From Bagarius yarrelli (Eukaryota > Chordata > Actinopteri > Siluriformes > Sisoridae): a stretch of 64,000 nt of DNA. Shown here one piece after another: positions 43,903-58,811 of the stretch. Position numbers and translations under genes: made by a program. Every line of letters starts with the position of its first letter. Position 1 is the stretch's first letter. The stretch is from the NCBI GenBank assembly GCA_005784505.1, contig VCAZ01000044.1:489001-553000 (forward strand), read 5' to 3'. The notes under the pieces were generated by a model. That model worked only from the letters and a program-made list of their open reading frames with translations. It did not search any database and was not told the DNA's origin.

Positions 43903-44060
43903 CAGGCAATGGGTCTATTCTTCCAGTCTGAACCACCCATCCAAACAAGTGGTGGACTTAATGCCTTAGTGGTGAGGTAACATCCCCCAATGACTCTTCC
44001 ATCAGAGCGAACTGCAGCGCCCCTCACTTCCCTCTACTGCAGCAGAGCTCGCTGACACAC
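43903..44060 (-). other. syt2: syt2 first exon / promoter region, candidate
   Basis: A donor-like GCCTG|GTAAGG ends a GC-richer minus-strand stretch at 43903, within otherwise AT-rich surroundings and just downstream of CA- and CT-rich tracts. This is a reasonable place for the first exon, but no TATA box or start site could be fixed. Confidence 0.25.
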
Positions 44061-45240
44061 ACACACATACACACACACAGTAACCCCCATCTCATACACA
44101 CACACACATACAAGAGCTCGCGCAATGTTGTCACACCACCCATACCCTTTATCACACACATATTTCTCTTCCCCTTTCTCTCTTTCTCCATCTCATTACC
44201 TCTTCTTAATTCTCTCTCTCACACTGACACATGCTCTCCCTTTGAATCCTTTCTAATTCTCATTTACTTTCAATGCCTCTGTCTCTCTCTTTCTCTCTCA
44301 CTTGCTCTTTCTCTCTCTCCTCATTTAGGATGCTGCTCACACACTGCTGCATGCAGAAAGCTACGCCCAAACGGGTACCCGAGGAGTTAAGAAATCTTAA
44401 ATGATAAAATATGTAAAACCCTCCTCCCTTTGGGAACTGTACTGTTTTAGCTAGTGGAATGAGGCAGTGAGGAACAGACAGTGTTCTCAAAACAAAACGG
44501 GTGGATGTGGATAGTATTCCAGAACTATCTATTCAGTAGGGCATACTGTATAATAAGGTTGTTAAAAATATTGTGATACCTACCCGCTGAAAACTGTACA
44601 TAGTACTTACCGTAACATACACTCACGCAATTATTCAGTCATGTGGCAGGAGAAAATCCGGCAGGACTAACAGCTAGCGTTTACTTCAAACATTAGACTG
44701 AGAGATAATAATGTGATCTTAGAGACTCGGCTTGGTTGAGCATGGCATGGTTGTTGGGGTCAGAGGGGCTGGTTTGAGTATCGCCTCTTGGGATTTTCAA
44801 TTCGGTTCCATTTTAATTATAGCCTATAGTAAGTTTAACAAAGACCATTACACACAAGCTGGAGAAACCTGTACAATTTATATATTATTATCTATTAAAT
44901 TTTCATGCTGTCTTAGAATTTGCACAGAATTTTGTGCATTAGAAAAGCAACTATTTTTTGTGGACGATAGAGATTAGAAACAAATGACCACCCTGCTGTA
45001 ATGCTAAAATACTGTTAAAAAAATATATATAGATATAAACATTTTCTAAAACTTAATTTAGTTCAAGCTACTGGAAAATATTTATAACTTTTATATCATT
45101 TAATATAATTTTATACCATCACAATACCAATTTAGCAGGTAAATTTTAGAAGAACGGTCTTTTTTATTGATTGAGCCGTTATATTTGTGTTTTGTTTTTT
45201 CTTAGGAATTACATCAGAAAGGTCTTGCAGTTTTTAATGG

Positions 45241-45499
45241 GGGGGGCAGGGTGGCTCAAATGGCTAAGGTGCTGAGTTGTTAATCTGAAGACCAGAAACA
45301 CCTGGGTTCAAGCCCCACCTCCAGCAAGTCAACCACTGTTGGGTCCTTGAGCAAGACCCTTAACCTCTCCTGCTCCAGGGGCGCTGTATCATAGCTGACC
45401 CTGCGCCTTGACCCCAACTTACCAAGATGGGATTGGGAATGGGATTCATTGGCTCTGTACATGTACCCTGGACAATGAATTGAATATACTTACTTACTT
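45241..45499 (+). repeat. V-SINE-like element (HE1/DANA type), near full length
   Basis: Head CAGGGTGGCTCAAATGGCTA, GTTGTTAATCTGAAGACCAG, tRNA-like GGGTTCAAGCCCC; core TTGGGTCCTTGAGCAAGACC, CTGCTCCAGGGGCGCTGTAT, AGCTGACCCTGCGCCTTGAC; end with TACTTACTTACTTA. The best of three copies in the window. Confidence 0.85.
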
Positions 45500-46810
45500 A
45501 GCTTTTTCTCATATAAACTGGGATTTAGACAAGATTCAAGCAAGCACACAAACAGTAACAGAAAACGGCTTCTTCAGTTTCCATCGAAAACAGCTGTTTC
45601 AATTCATCACACCCCCACATCATTAGGAATAGAAACTACAGAGGAAAGCACATTTGTCTCCGCGCCACAGTCAACCGTGTAAAACACCAAGATTTATGTA
45701 TGTCATAAAATCCCAATATTTAATTAGGACAACTATTCTACCACTGAGATTTTTTTTCCTTTCATGTACTACAGAAAAAAAAAATCATTTTTAAGAGTGT
45801 CCAAAAGAGATATGGAGCTGTTAATAATGTACGAGTGAGAGACAAAATAGCAGTCACTGCAGCAGACCAGCCGGCGTCTTACAGCAGTAATAGGGATTTT
45901 ATCGGAAGGAAGGCTTTACGAAAGGCTGTGGATTAATGAACAAAATTTTAATGAACAAAATACACTTATGCTATACTTAGCTTATGCAGAATGCAGTGTG
46001 TGTCATTGGGTACGGTGACGACGAGAGAAAATAAAGGATGTGTAAAGCAAATTTGCATTAAGATGAATAAATATAAGTAACAATATATAACTGACTGCTT
46101 TATCCATCGGCGTAGATGTAGGTCACATGACTTTAAATTAGCTTGAGTCACTCTACACAAGTAACCGTCTTGTCCAGCTTGAGGGATACCACTCTAGTGT
46201 GTGTGTTTGTGTGAGAGAGGGTAAAAAGAAGTAGAGTGATGTGCTGGCACTGTGCCATATGGTGCCATCCAGGCTGGATCACTTTTCACCACACGGAAAA
46301 AGCCACTCCCAACTCAATTAGCCAATCTGCACACAAAGCAAATGTAAGAAACGGTGCAGCCAAAATCATCACCTCGTACTTCACACTGGGTTCTGGGTTG
46401 TTTCATGATACTCAGGCATAATTTTAACCAGATCATCTAGAATAGTGATATAAGATGCTTTCGTTCTACCCATTAGTGATCCTGTCAGGAGTCACTACTA
46501 AAAGGACGATGATATAACCCACATTCACATTTGTCCTATATAGAGTATTATGCGTGTGTTATGTGTGTGCTCTCTTCTATCTAATTAACCCAAAATTCGG
46601 TGAAAAGGTCTAATTTTGGATCCGGATTAACATGAGTAGTCTGGTAGTAAGACATCTTTATGAATAAATAATTGTCAGAAATTAGGAAGCATGACCACTT
46701 TATCTCTGACTAAATGACTCATGTATTAATTAATGATCAGGGTCCAGAATACATCAGAATACAATGATGAGGGTCCAGAATACATCTGACGTATTCTTTC
46801 TTTTTCTAAT

Positions 46811-46868
<58 letters not shown>

Positions 46869-46898
46869 CATTCATCCATCCATCCATCCATCCATCCA
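46811..46898. repeat. (TCTA)n(TCCA)n microsatellite
   Basis: About 14 TCTA units followed by TCCA units. Confidence 0.95.
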
Positions 46899-48896
46899 TA
46901 CCTTCACAGTATGTTCAGACACATTCTGTCCTACAGATAAGAAGTTATTTGTCTTTTGGCTGTGAAACATTTACACAATCACATTTGCAATCATGAGCTG
47001 GCCCCGAACTCTCAGTGCTGAAGCTTTTTCATTGATTGGCATAGAATTGATTTTGCAAAAAACCCAGGTCCTTCCTTGTTTATCCAGATATATGCCTATG
47101 CTCATGTGTGGCTATGTGGCAGGTCTGTATTAACATATCCTGTAAGAAAAAGCACCTAACAATATTACCACAAACAACTAACAACGAAATAGATGGTTGT
47201 CATGCATTATCGAACAGCTGGGTGAGAAAATGAACCACTGGCTTTCATAGATGAAACTTTTGTGGAACCGAGAGTAAGACAGCTGGCAAGTTTGCCAATT
47301 ATTCTTTTATCCCCTGTAAGTGGATCCATAGACAATTCCAGAAAGAATGGAGGCGGGAATACACCCTGGATTGGATGCTAGTCAATGAGGCACTGGGGTG
47401 TAACAATCTGGATCTATTCATTGATTTTAAAAGCAGTAATTCAAATACATTGAAGCAGCAGAGTCAATGCCAGAATTGAGACCTAAATTAAAAGAGATGA
47501 TTAGAAATTGACTAAAAGGACAGAAAACGAATTAATGTCCTTAAATATATCATCACAATTTTTTTTCATGAATCAACTCCACTATCATAGCCGATTCGAA
47601 GATATTATTAAATATAATATTCTTCAAAAAATAGATAGAGTGGAAAGTGTAGTGTGGAAACCTAGGGTTTACACCTCACACAGGAAGCCATGCAAAGTCT
47701 TTCACACACTCCCTCACACATTCCTAGAGGCAAATTTGTATAACCGACCCAGCAACTAGAACATTTGGAGCATGAAACTGAAAAACCTGCCACACTGAAG
47801 TGTGATAGAACCAGTAATATATATTGAATTGTTTAAATACCGGCCATCAATAAGTAGATAAAACAGAAAGAAAGGAAGAAAGAAAGAAAGAACAATGATG
47901 AGAGGAATTTGAAGGTGGTTTTTACTCTGCCATGCGGTGTCATATGTGGTATTATTGTCACTTTCTTTCTAAGCTTGACACTTAATTTATTTTATTTTTT
48001 TTAAAATACCACACAACCACAATATTGATCAAGTTTTTCGACATTGCAAATTCATTTTTCTGTGTGTGTGTGTGTGTGCTTGCATGTGGATTGTTCTTAT
48101 AGAAGGAACTAGTAAAAAGCACAATGTCTGCAAAAGATACCAACAGACCCTGTAATAATAACTATAAGCATCCCCTCTACTACTTTCTCTGCTAGTCAGG
48201 TTTAGAAGCGGTAAGAAAAAAAACACTTTGATTTGAAAATTCTAGGGTTAGAATAAATGCAGTGTTTAGGGTGTAAAGCATTTTATAATGTAATTTTAAA
48301 AGTTATACACTAAGTTAATGCTAAGAGCTAAGTACTGTTTTTTAAATACATTTTATAACATTTAGTAGGGTCGATATCACCTTAGTAGGGTCGTTATCTG
48401 AATTTGAATTATAGCGAAAGTTATAAATCCAATAAAAAGCTGAAAAAGTCAATAAATTTACTGAAAATACCAGAGCAAAAACAACTAGCCCTAACTTGAC
48501 TTCCACAGTTCCTGAATTAAGATCAACTTCTTGACCTAAATGGTTAACATTCACACTTACAAGGGACACCGCTAAGGGGATAAGAATGATTATAAGGGCC
48601 CACTTACTTTGAGGCCTTTAGAAATCTGTTTTATTAGTTGTAACCCGACTGTTAGGGTAATGTAGGGGGCGCAACCTCATATTTATTCATAGGGCCCACC
48701 TAATTTTATAACGCAGTAACTTGAGTACAAAGTACTTATTTACACTTGCTTGAGTCATATTATAATTTAAACCAGAGTTAATTATTTCTTAAATATCAAT
48801 ACTTTTACTTACGTAGAAATGTTTAGTACCTTTTTCACTACCAGCAATAATAGAATAGATTAGTCTCAATAATAATTTAAGAAAAGGACAGGATAC

Positions 48897-49032
48897 ACCC
48901 AGGCATGGCTGGTGCAACACTCACATGCACAGTTGCACTCCGGCAACCCGGGTTCAATTCCTGCTCGGGTCCTTTCACCCCCTCTCGCTCCACTATTTCA
49001 TCTCTGTCTGTTCTATAAATAAAGCCAAAATG
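48897..49032 (+). repeat. tRNA-derived SINE (second type)
   Basis: CCCAGGCATGGCTGGTGCAA, CCCGGGTTCAATTCCTGCTC (B-box-like), GGGTCCTTTCACCCCCTCTC and a tail TATAAATAAAGCCAAAATGC. The same end sequence is common in fish SINEs. It is followed by a (TA)n run. Confidence 0.65.
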
Positions 49033-49034
49033 CC

Positions 49035-49036
<2 letters not shown>

Positions 49037-49092
<56 letters not shown>
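49037..49092. repeat. (TA)n microsatellite
   Basis: TA run with TTTA interruptions, directly after a SINE tail, where such runs often arise. Confidence 0.95.
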
Positions 49093-50970
49093 ACACGGAC
49101 ACCATATATATAACCAAATATTATTACATTACCTGCATAATTACATATTTGTATGTGATATGTGTTCAAAAATTTTTGAATATTTAAAATTTACAATTTA
49201 TCGTAAATGTGAATGTGCAAATTGTCATAGGTGTGTGAATCGCCCTGAATTTGTGTGTGTATTCCATGCAAATCCCTCACACTTTCAAGCCAATCAGATG
49301 CGAGAGCTCAATATTCAACCAATTTAATCACAACCCGGTGGTGAGAGGGAAGAACTCAAGGAGGTCAGCTTTGCACACTTTTTGCGCAATCTGACTTAAT
49401 TGGATCGTGAACAAAGCTTTAACAAAAACAGAAGGCCAGAATGTGTGGTAATAAATAGTTTTGCATTTGTGAAAAGGTGTTTTATATGTTTATGTTTATT
49501 ATCTTATTTTGTTTATGTGAATTGGTTTTTGTGAGTATATATATATATTAAGCATATGTGCATGAAATATAATTAAATTCTTTTTTTTTTTATAAATTAT
49601 ATATTCTTAAAACTAATCTAGCTCCATTAGCTGTGCGTTTTTGTTTTCCTGATACTTGCAACAGATCCCCCCCACCCCCTGCACTTTAGCAGAAAACCGC
49701 AGATTAACAGTCTGTCCATGGAGAACAAACACTCAAAGACCGAGTCCGTTAATGTCAAAAAATGTCCTCATCATCATCTTGGTGTGCAATTTCATGTTCC
49801 AGAACACAGCATTATTGAAACGCTTGCTCTGGCATAATCACAGCAAATTTCACACCAATTATTTGCTCCATAATGTTAAGATCGTAAGATAAAATTGCCA
49901 AATTCACACAAAACAAAATGACAAATTCCATATGCATCCACAAGGTATGACGTGGCCTGTGAGACTCACTCATCTGAAAGCATATACTACCATCATTGAA
50001 ACCTGATACTATTTGTTGAAAGCAGGAGTCTTCAGGAAGTGTGGACTGCAGGCATATTGTTTCTCAGTGAAGTCTAGACCCAGCAGAAGCAGCACACACA
50101 CACGTCAATTGTTAAAAGAAAGTAAGACAATAGTAATATTGGTTTCCTAAGGAACACAGTGATTCCATGTAAAGATTACAATGTCACACACACACACACA
50201 CCTTAATTTATTTGCTTTATTTACTCGAATGTAAGCCTGTTTTTTTGCCTCTGGCTAACCGCAAAGCCAAACTGTAACAAGATGGAAATTAAATATTGCA
50301 TATGTATAAATGCTAATCTCATCAGCTCTTCTAAACTTACTAATAATATCACATGACAGGCGTTCCCTTTCTGCAGTCGAAATAAATGAAAGGACTTCAA
50401 TAATGTCAGGGATTTTATCAGTTTCTCAGTGAGGTCGCTGCACCCTTTAGTGATATGAAATTTTAGAGGTCAAAATGTTAATAATTGTAAGGATCCACCA
50501 TTCATGATATTCACCAGTCGTTTCACATCGATCCGCCTTGACGTGTGCCATATGCTAGTGTGGAAAAAATTTATTTAAAGGCTAGTGTTTAATCATATGG
50601 AAGGGGTCTGAATCACAAATATCACTAAATTATTAATAATTCTAGGTCTCTTTTCTTACTCTCTCTCTCTCACACACACACAAACAAAGGTTTTTATAAG
50701 CCCTAAATTTGCCCCAGCTTTACTGTTTAATAGAAGTACAAGGTGATAAGTCCACACAATCCTGCTGTTGTTTGACTACGTGTAAAACAGCCGCGGAACA
50801 AATATGGAGGTTAAAGGGATCTACTGAAATTTGGCATGGTGAAGGCTATTTGTGTCCTGAGCCTCTCATGGATGTTATTTGCGCCACACTTCATTTTCTT
50901 TCTGAGCATTGGGAGGAGAGATAAAAGCTGCGCTTGCTCTCTCTCTTTCCCTCTCTTGCTCTATTACTTG

Positions 50971-50996
50971 CTCTCACTCTCTCTCTCTCTCTCTCT
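50971..50996. repeat. (CT)n microsatellite
   Basis: CT run within a longer pyrimidine tract (50938-51003). Confidence 0.95.
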
Positions 50997-52119
50997 TTCT
51001 TTCTGCAACTACTGCTGCAATGCAGGGGTTTAAAAAGGAAATGTGAAGCTAGAGGGCGCAGGCAGCACTTTCTTTTTTCTGCTCGCTCCCAGACGCACTA
51101 ACAGAGGACAAGCACAATGCTTTCTTCCTTATAGCACGGAGAGTTTAGGATGAAAAAGCACAGGTGTAGCGTCAGCAGAATCTTTCAGTAACAGGAAAAG
51201 CATTACTAATGTTAGCAGTGAAGTCCTTCAACCTTCTTTTGTTTCTCTAGCTTAAAAGGTTTGGGTATGTTATGAAGGATTCCCTTCTTATTAATAACCC
51301 ACATTAGGAAAGCTTATAAGCTCTGAAGCATCATAAAACAGTAAGTAATCTCAACAAGCCCTGCTCTTGCGGTTTATTACGCTGTAAAATGGAAACCAAA
51401 GCATGTTACATAGCTTCAAATAGCTGCAAATATTCAGTAGTGGCAGCCATTTTGAAACTACAATCACCACCAACTCTTTTTAGGCTTCTGTTGCCTGCCT
51501 TTATTTTAACGCTCTACTTTTATAGTGGTTGTGAATTGGGCAAGATACCTTTTGAACTACTGACTTTCATTCATCATGTTTTAGGACCACAGTATGATGC
51601 AGGAATACAGCCTGGATGGGGTTCTATTCTATTACTGAGCACTTCATTACTGAGCACTTCATAGTGTATATGCACACATATATCCACAAATATACACACC
51701 AGATTAAAATCAATGATTCACTTACATTAATTTGTTTTTTGGGAGGAGAAAGAAAATCCACATTAAACTCAACCCAAATCAGGCATCCCTGAGCTCTGAG
51801 GGAACATCGTAACAAGCATCACAAGCACTGCCCAGAATAAATTCGAAATAATTCTAATTTTCATTTAAATCAACGCCTACGCTAAACCATTAAGTGACTA
51901 AAACAAAAAGGGAAATAAATTCAGATGGAAAGGAGAAGTGCAGTACTGAGAGACTGTAGGTGCAAATGAAAAAGTGATTCTATTAATGTTTACAGTTAAA
52001 AATCATAGACACAAGTACTAGAATTAGAGTAAATTTCACCATTAACCTCCGTTGGTCAGCTGTCATTTGTAGCTTAATTATATTTTTATTTTGTCATTTT
52101 TGCATTGTTTTGCATAAAT

Positions 52120-52211
52120 TTTTATCCAACTGAGCAGTTATGGGGTTCCTCAGGGGGGCCAGAATTGTCAGCTTGTCAGTCCAACACTTGAACCATTTAG
52201 CTACCACTTTC
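52120..52211 (-). repeat. SINE family A, degraded fragment
   Basis: Reverse complement with TATCCAACTGAGCAGTTATG, TCAGTCCAACACTTGAACCA and TTTAGCTACCACTTT. Confidence 0.6.
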
Positions 52212-55200
52212 CCTGTAACATTTAGTTACAGAATATTTCTATAAAAATTACAGACACTATGATAAATGCATTAATAAAACATTAGCATTACAGTTTTAAT
52301 GTGTATAAAGGAGATAAAGATTTACATTGATAGACAGACATCCTTTGTATATGTCGCCACACATTTTGTTTATTTTCTGTTTCAGTTTTTTCATGTTTTG
52401 AAGTGGTTATATTAGCTTAAGGTTTGGTTTAGATCTTAAGATAAATTCAGCAGTATTCAAACCTTCTTCCAGTTAATGCCAATCAATATTTTCTTTCATC
52501 ACAGCAATGCATAATTGAATTGCATTGGATTGCAAATTATTTATATAGAAAGAAATAAAGAACAAATACCTAGTGTTTAGCGGTTCTGTGGATAGAAATA
52601 AGTTGTTAATTTGGGGTCAACAGAGAATGGTCAGAGTGGTTTGCCCCCACACGGGGGGTAAAGTGACTCAAATTAGCACTCTGTATAGTTGTATCTCATA
52701 GATACACATTCAGCTTAAAGCAGGTAGGATAAAATAGCCGAAGACTATGATGAGTTTTACTTTTGTCAGAAAGCTGAGGCAGTAGTGAGCACAGAAACAC
52801 AGACGCTGCATAAGAAAGGTCTGAAATATGATTGCAGTCGGTTTCTCCGTCGGTTGGGTAAGAATTTGGTGCATGAATCCATAAACACAAACTACCTTGT
52901 GCAATCTGTGCATTCTCTGTGCATTCTCTCTCAAATGTCTACTGATAATATATCACGTCATGAAACTCTGAATATAACAATGATTATAATGTTGTTCTTC
53001 AGTCTTTTCTCAGTCACCAAATCCAATTCTAATAGCTCACCTTTGGGATTTGGTAGAATGGGAGACTGACAGCACCAGCAGGAATTGAAACATCATCAGG
53101 AACACTGTCAGTATTGACAAGGACTTAAGAACTAAGGTAGTTTATATAGTTAAGTTGTAAATAGTAATGTGTTGAGTGAAACTAAATGTTCATAACTAGG
53201 ACTTAAAACATTTTAAAATATGTTTTAAAATATAGGGAAAAAACGCCAAACTTAGATCTGCTAAAAATATTTGAAAATATATTTACCTACATATAATTTT
53301 CTACAAATGCAATTTAGGTAATTTTCTGTATATTTTTTAAAAATATATATAAAAAATGCCTAAGCTGGAATTGAACTCAGGAGCGCAATAGCACCAGATA
53401 TGTCAACCTACTGGCTACACACTAGCTTACTGTTCCAACGTTTTTGCTTCATTTATTTTTATTTTCATTTCTTTTCCCTTTTATGAGGTCTCAGTTTTCC
53501 CAGCTTAAACTTTACTGTAATCAAAAGTCCTCTGGACACATTGTGAAATCTCTCCTTCACTGTCACTATAATAGACAACAATCACAGCTATAATTTAAAG
53601 CGGTGCTTCATCACATATCCACATAGTGTAGAGACATTAATCAGTCCAGTCTGCTTGCTTAAATCATGAGGACCAATGTTAATTTTTTGTTATTACACAT
53701 CATGTTTAAGCTTCTGTAAAAAACGATGAAGTTCATCAAGCAAGTACGGATGAGCTTCTGTTTAGATTTGCAAATTAAAGTTCATGTGTAGATAAAAGTT
53801 TAGAATAAATCCGTTGATCGTATTCAGTTATTGAGTCTGTAATATTGGAAATTTCTCTACTCTAAAATATTTTATCACATTATGCTACATATATTTTAGA
53901 TAGAGAATTATGAAATATTAAAAAAATAAATAAATACTACAGAAATGTAAGGAATAATGGATCTTACAAGTAATTTTTTTTATTACTTATTTAAAAGGTT
54001 CTTTGTTGTTTGCTTTTCTGGATTCTTATTAAGGATAAACTAGCAACTGTGGCAGTAGTGGCAATAAATCTAAGCTTTGCTCTGAGCATCGGATACAGAA
54101 ATGATCAGATAAAATAGATTGTAGTATAGATGGGATAGCGGGTAAGAGATAACCCAGTGTTGAACTTTGCTCAGATGGGGAACAATATGTCCAAGGTAAT
54201 ATAGAGATAATAAGTAAGTGGTCAATGTTCCCTTTAGAGAATAAGCCTCTTTTAAGAAAGGCAGTTGTGAGGTTGTTTAAAGATTCATGGAGAAGCCGAT
54301 GTCTGGAGGATGGTGAGGGGGCAGAGATATCTGCTTTTTCGATTCTGCTTTGTTATAGCTAAATGCCACATGCTAAAACTGCCCCAGAAACCATTTAAAA
54401 ACATGGCTAGTCTTCTCACTTGATACTAAAAAAGCTTCTCTTTGCATTTTTACTAAAGAGACCTGACTTCTTATAAGAACTGGATTGTCATTAGAATACA
54501 GAATGTAAAAGCTAACACAAATAATGCCCCGTTTTTTAATTACTAACAAGTCCTAAGCTGCTAACATTTTTTAAATGCTTGGTTTTTTATATTTAAGTGG
54601 AGCTAAACTCTTTAAAAGCAAAAAGAAAAAAAAATCATTACCTGGCTTACCATAGATTTAATTTCAAGCTATAATTCTGGCTTTTATTAATTTGATTCGA
54701 AAGATTTATATACCCTGAGGAATGTAGCCCGAACCTGATTCCCTCCTGATGTCCCTCCGGTGATTATACATTTTAATTAAAGTCATTCTAAAATTTGAAA
54801 TGGCATACGACGTTTATTATACTTCAAAAATCATTATGATTAAACGTTTCATAACACTCACAGGTCCACATTAACATTATAAAGGCACTTTAAATTATAG
54901 ATTTTTAATGATTTGATGCAGGTTCATTTTTTGTTATATATATATTTTTTTTATTTAGTTATTTCCAGCAATTATCACTTGCACTGTAATTGTCATTTCC
55001 CCCATTTCATTCGGTTTGTATTGTGTAATAAAAAATATTTTAATCACGTGTTTAGGTTTATATTGGTTGTAGGAGGTTTTAGGTTTTAAAGAAAAAATAG
55101 TTTGATTGGATTTTCAGCTGTAATCTGTTTTAATGTGAAGTTACACTAATAAAAAATTAGTTTAAAATTAACTGGTAAATAAAACTAATAAATCAGTATT

Positions 55201-55384
55201 TGGTCTGAGTGTGTATTTTAAAATCAGAATAACAGAATAACAGACAGCAAATACCTGGCAAAACCAAAAAATGAAATTAGATTACATCGAATTTTTTAAT
55301 CACTCCTATGATAACCTTAACACTTTTTTTTAGATTTTAAAGTGTAGTTATGGAAATTTTTAGTATTCTCAGTATTAGTCAGTC

Positions 55385-55535
55385 TAGGCAGTAATGGTCT
55401 GGGGTGTGCACAGGGTCATGTGATGCTGGAACAGTGTTTGGACATCTTGGTATACTACAACCTACAGAGAAATTCTAGAAAATGTGTTTGCTGGTAAGTG
55501 GCCACAAACGTTTGGGGTTATTGTGTATTATGTTA
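55385..55535 (+). mobile_element. Tc1-type MITE fragment (3' part)
   Basis: GGTCTGGGGTGTGCACAGGG, TGATGCTGGAACAGTGTTTG, and an eroded end GTGGCCACAAACGTTTGGGG then TTATTGTGTA. Confidence 0.65.
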
Positions 55536-58500
55536 TATCTATAAATATAATTTCATTTTGTTTTTCCTTTCTTCTATTTAGTCCCTTAATGTGATCTAGG
55601 AGCTCACAGTTTTATTGCTGAGCTCCTACGGTAATGCAGCATGACAGAATAATAAAGAAGACTAAAACAACCTGTACACTTTTTAACCTAAATATGGCTT
55701 GTTTGCACATAAATTTCACATATCGCTTGTTTCATATCAAACTATACAATGTAAAATTAAAATATTAACAATGTATTATTAGAGACGTATTTAATTAATT
55801 CGTTCAACAAATTGCCTTGTTTTTTTTTCAGGACCTATTAGGCTAGGAATCAGTGGGTTATATTATGTGATTAAAAGCTTATTTTACAGGAAAGCCACTA
55901 AAATTATGTTATCTATGTTCTAGGTAATTAGGTATAGAAATTAAGTAGAGCAAATAAATGATCAACAGTATGATTTTCAATGAGGTTGCTTAACACGCTA
56001 CTGCTTGTTCGGGGCTTATAAAAATCACTAGCCTGACATCCCAGGGCTATTGTGTCTTCTAGTCGGGCTACCAAAGGGTATCCCATAGGGAGAAAAACAT
56101 GTTTTAATGCTTTAGTATTCTCTTACCATTATTGTTGTATGTAATTTTTGGGCATCGGGGAGCCCCATTAACATGTGGGGCAGAGCCGGCGCCATACCAT
56201 AACAAACAGGGGACACATGGTTTCCAATAAGAGGGCACATAATCAGCAACAATAATTTTGCAAAGACAAGGCATAAATACAACCAATATAGTGCAAGCAC
56301 ACACTTATAAAACTGGTACAGACTCAGCTCATTTCCTGTAACGCGAACAAGGAAATCAGACACTAATCAATATTACAATGACCAGGTGGCAACTTAAACA
56401 AAATGGGCTTGTAGAGTCACATTTTAGCTTAGGTAAATTAAATAAAATTAAATAGTTTCTGATTTCCATTACATTACAAATCTTATAACAATTAATTATT
56501 CCTGTTATGAGTTAAATGATTTAAAAACTGTTTAGGGGGCACAACAACCCTTGATGCTGGCCCTGATGTGGGGTATTGAAATCGCATCTTAATGTGCGCT
56601 CTATTGCGATCGTGCAAACTATGTATAGGGAGCGGCAATACTGTTTTTATACAATTTTTCTAAGTGACGCTCTGGATCTATTGCACATCAATTTCTCTCA
56701 CGCTGTCCTGTCAGTGTGACAAGTGAAATCTTGCGTAGCAAGCTTAAACAAGTAATACATGCATGCATACATGCAGTGGAGAGAATTGTGAAAATAGCTG
56801 ACATCTGGAGTAGGTTGTTCAGTTAGAACCAAATATTTGTGTTGATGATTGTAATTTTATAGCCTACAATTTATATTTTTTTGTTTTAAAAATGTTTTCA
56901 TTGATATATGGTCTCCTTTACAATATTCTACATTAAAATAACGTCTTTTTTCTTCAAGGTTACCAGGAAAAAATTGCGAGCCGTTTTCGGTGGTCTGCAA
57001 CCCTGTGTGGTAGGAGCCGTATAGAAAATAGGGAAAATTGTATGGGAAAAAATCCGACATGGGCAGCATAATAAATCCGTGACAACTGTTTCTGCTGAAC
57101 AGTTGTAGGACCCTATGCTCAGGTTACTGTTTTTTTTCCTCATGTAACTATTTTACTTTCCTCCTACGTCTTAAAATCACGGGTTGGTGAATTGACTCGA
57201 ATCAATAAATGACTGAACAATTTAATGAAAAAAAAGTTGTTTTTTTGATGCAAAACAACTTACCCAATAACACCAAGGCCTTGACAGCAAGCTTGTGTAA
57301 AGAAGACAGCTAACTTTACTAATGAAAAGGCTTTTTTGCAACAGAAACCTTAAATTATTGCAGGAGACTTGTGAAATGTGTTCAGCAAAACAGAAAATAG
57401 AGGTCTACTTGTGTCAAAAAACACAAGAATGACTAAGCTGGAGACATCACTGATCCATGAAAGCGCTCATCCCCCTTTCTACCATTAAATGTACCACCAA
57501 TCAATACCAGCACTGCAGTTAAAGTGTGATGGAGTCTATTATTTCATAAGTAGCTGAGCAGATCACCTTGTCTGCAACTGATTGGAGAGGCTAGTCATCT
57601 AGTCATTTGGATTGTTCTGGACGAGTCTTGGCCTTTTACTGGTAGAAAGGTGTATCACAAATTAGGCTGCGTTTTCCTCTCCTCTGCAGTGCGTTTTCGG
57701 TCTTTCAAACGAAGGTCGAACAAATTAGGCCAGTCAGGCACCCTGGCCCACATGTACTCTTTCTAACACTTTACATGGCTATCTGACACATACTCTTGCA
57801 TGCACCATCAAACACATTTACTTTGTTATCCTTCCAGACACCTAAAATAGTATACTAAGGTGGTCTGGGGATACTGTAGGTAAAAAAACACTTTATCAAC
57901 TCCAGTGTTAGACTGTCTAGAGTATCTAGATCTGGGTCAGTTTAACTGAACACTCTGCCAAAGCCGTAGCCGACAGAAAGACTAGTTCAAGTTCATGCCT
58001 TTTTAGGTGAAACTGTGGCAGAATAATGAGCAAGATCTTAGTTGCATCCTAAAATCATCTGTGAAAATTATTACCTGCACGTTCAGAGCATGTAAAAATA
58101 ATTGCTATTTATAGATGTGCAGTGCACATGTCTTGTGAACTGCTTTGAAGATGACAGTTGTGTCCAAATAAGCAGATTTTTTAAAAGAATCACGGAGATG
58201 TTAAGCATCTCTTCCTCTTTCTGATATGGAAATACCAGAAGAGGGCAGCAGGATTGTACATCTGATCATGCAGCAGCTTAGAGACTTATCCCTGAAGCTG
58301 GTCTCCCAACTATTTTGGCTCAGGGTTTAAGCTACTAATTTGATCATGGTGTTTGCATGCATCGTCAATCTCATGGTAATGACTCTACAACAGAAGCAAA
58401 AGGCTGAATCAGAATGCAGAGCAGTGCTTTGCTGCAGAGGCATGGGGGCTGATGTGCCTGCTGACGGGAAGTTCATAGAGTATGTTGGACATTGTAGTAC

Positions 58501-58811
58501 AGGTCTTGTAGGTAGAAAAGATTTATTGTAGGGCATATTGAGCCTATCCTGTTTTTCGTGCTGTGGAGATAAACAAATAAATTATTTAATATGAAAAAGA
58601 ACTGCATGGTGAAAAAAAATACCCAGAGGTTATGAGTAAAGACAAAAATGCTAATAAGCTGCATAAACAGGAACACAAATTGTAGTGGTGTATTTATATA
58701 TATGACTTCCAGGCTGCCATTCAGGGCAATAAAACAAAATGTGTGTACTATTGTTGAACTTTTTTATTGTGTTTGTGGGTTTTTTTGGCAGGTAAAACGC
58801 TTTGCTACCTT

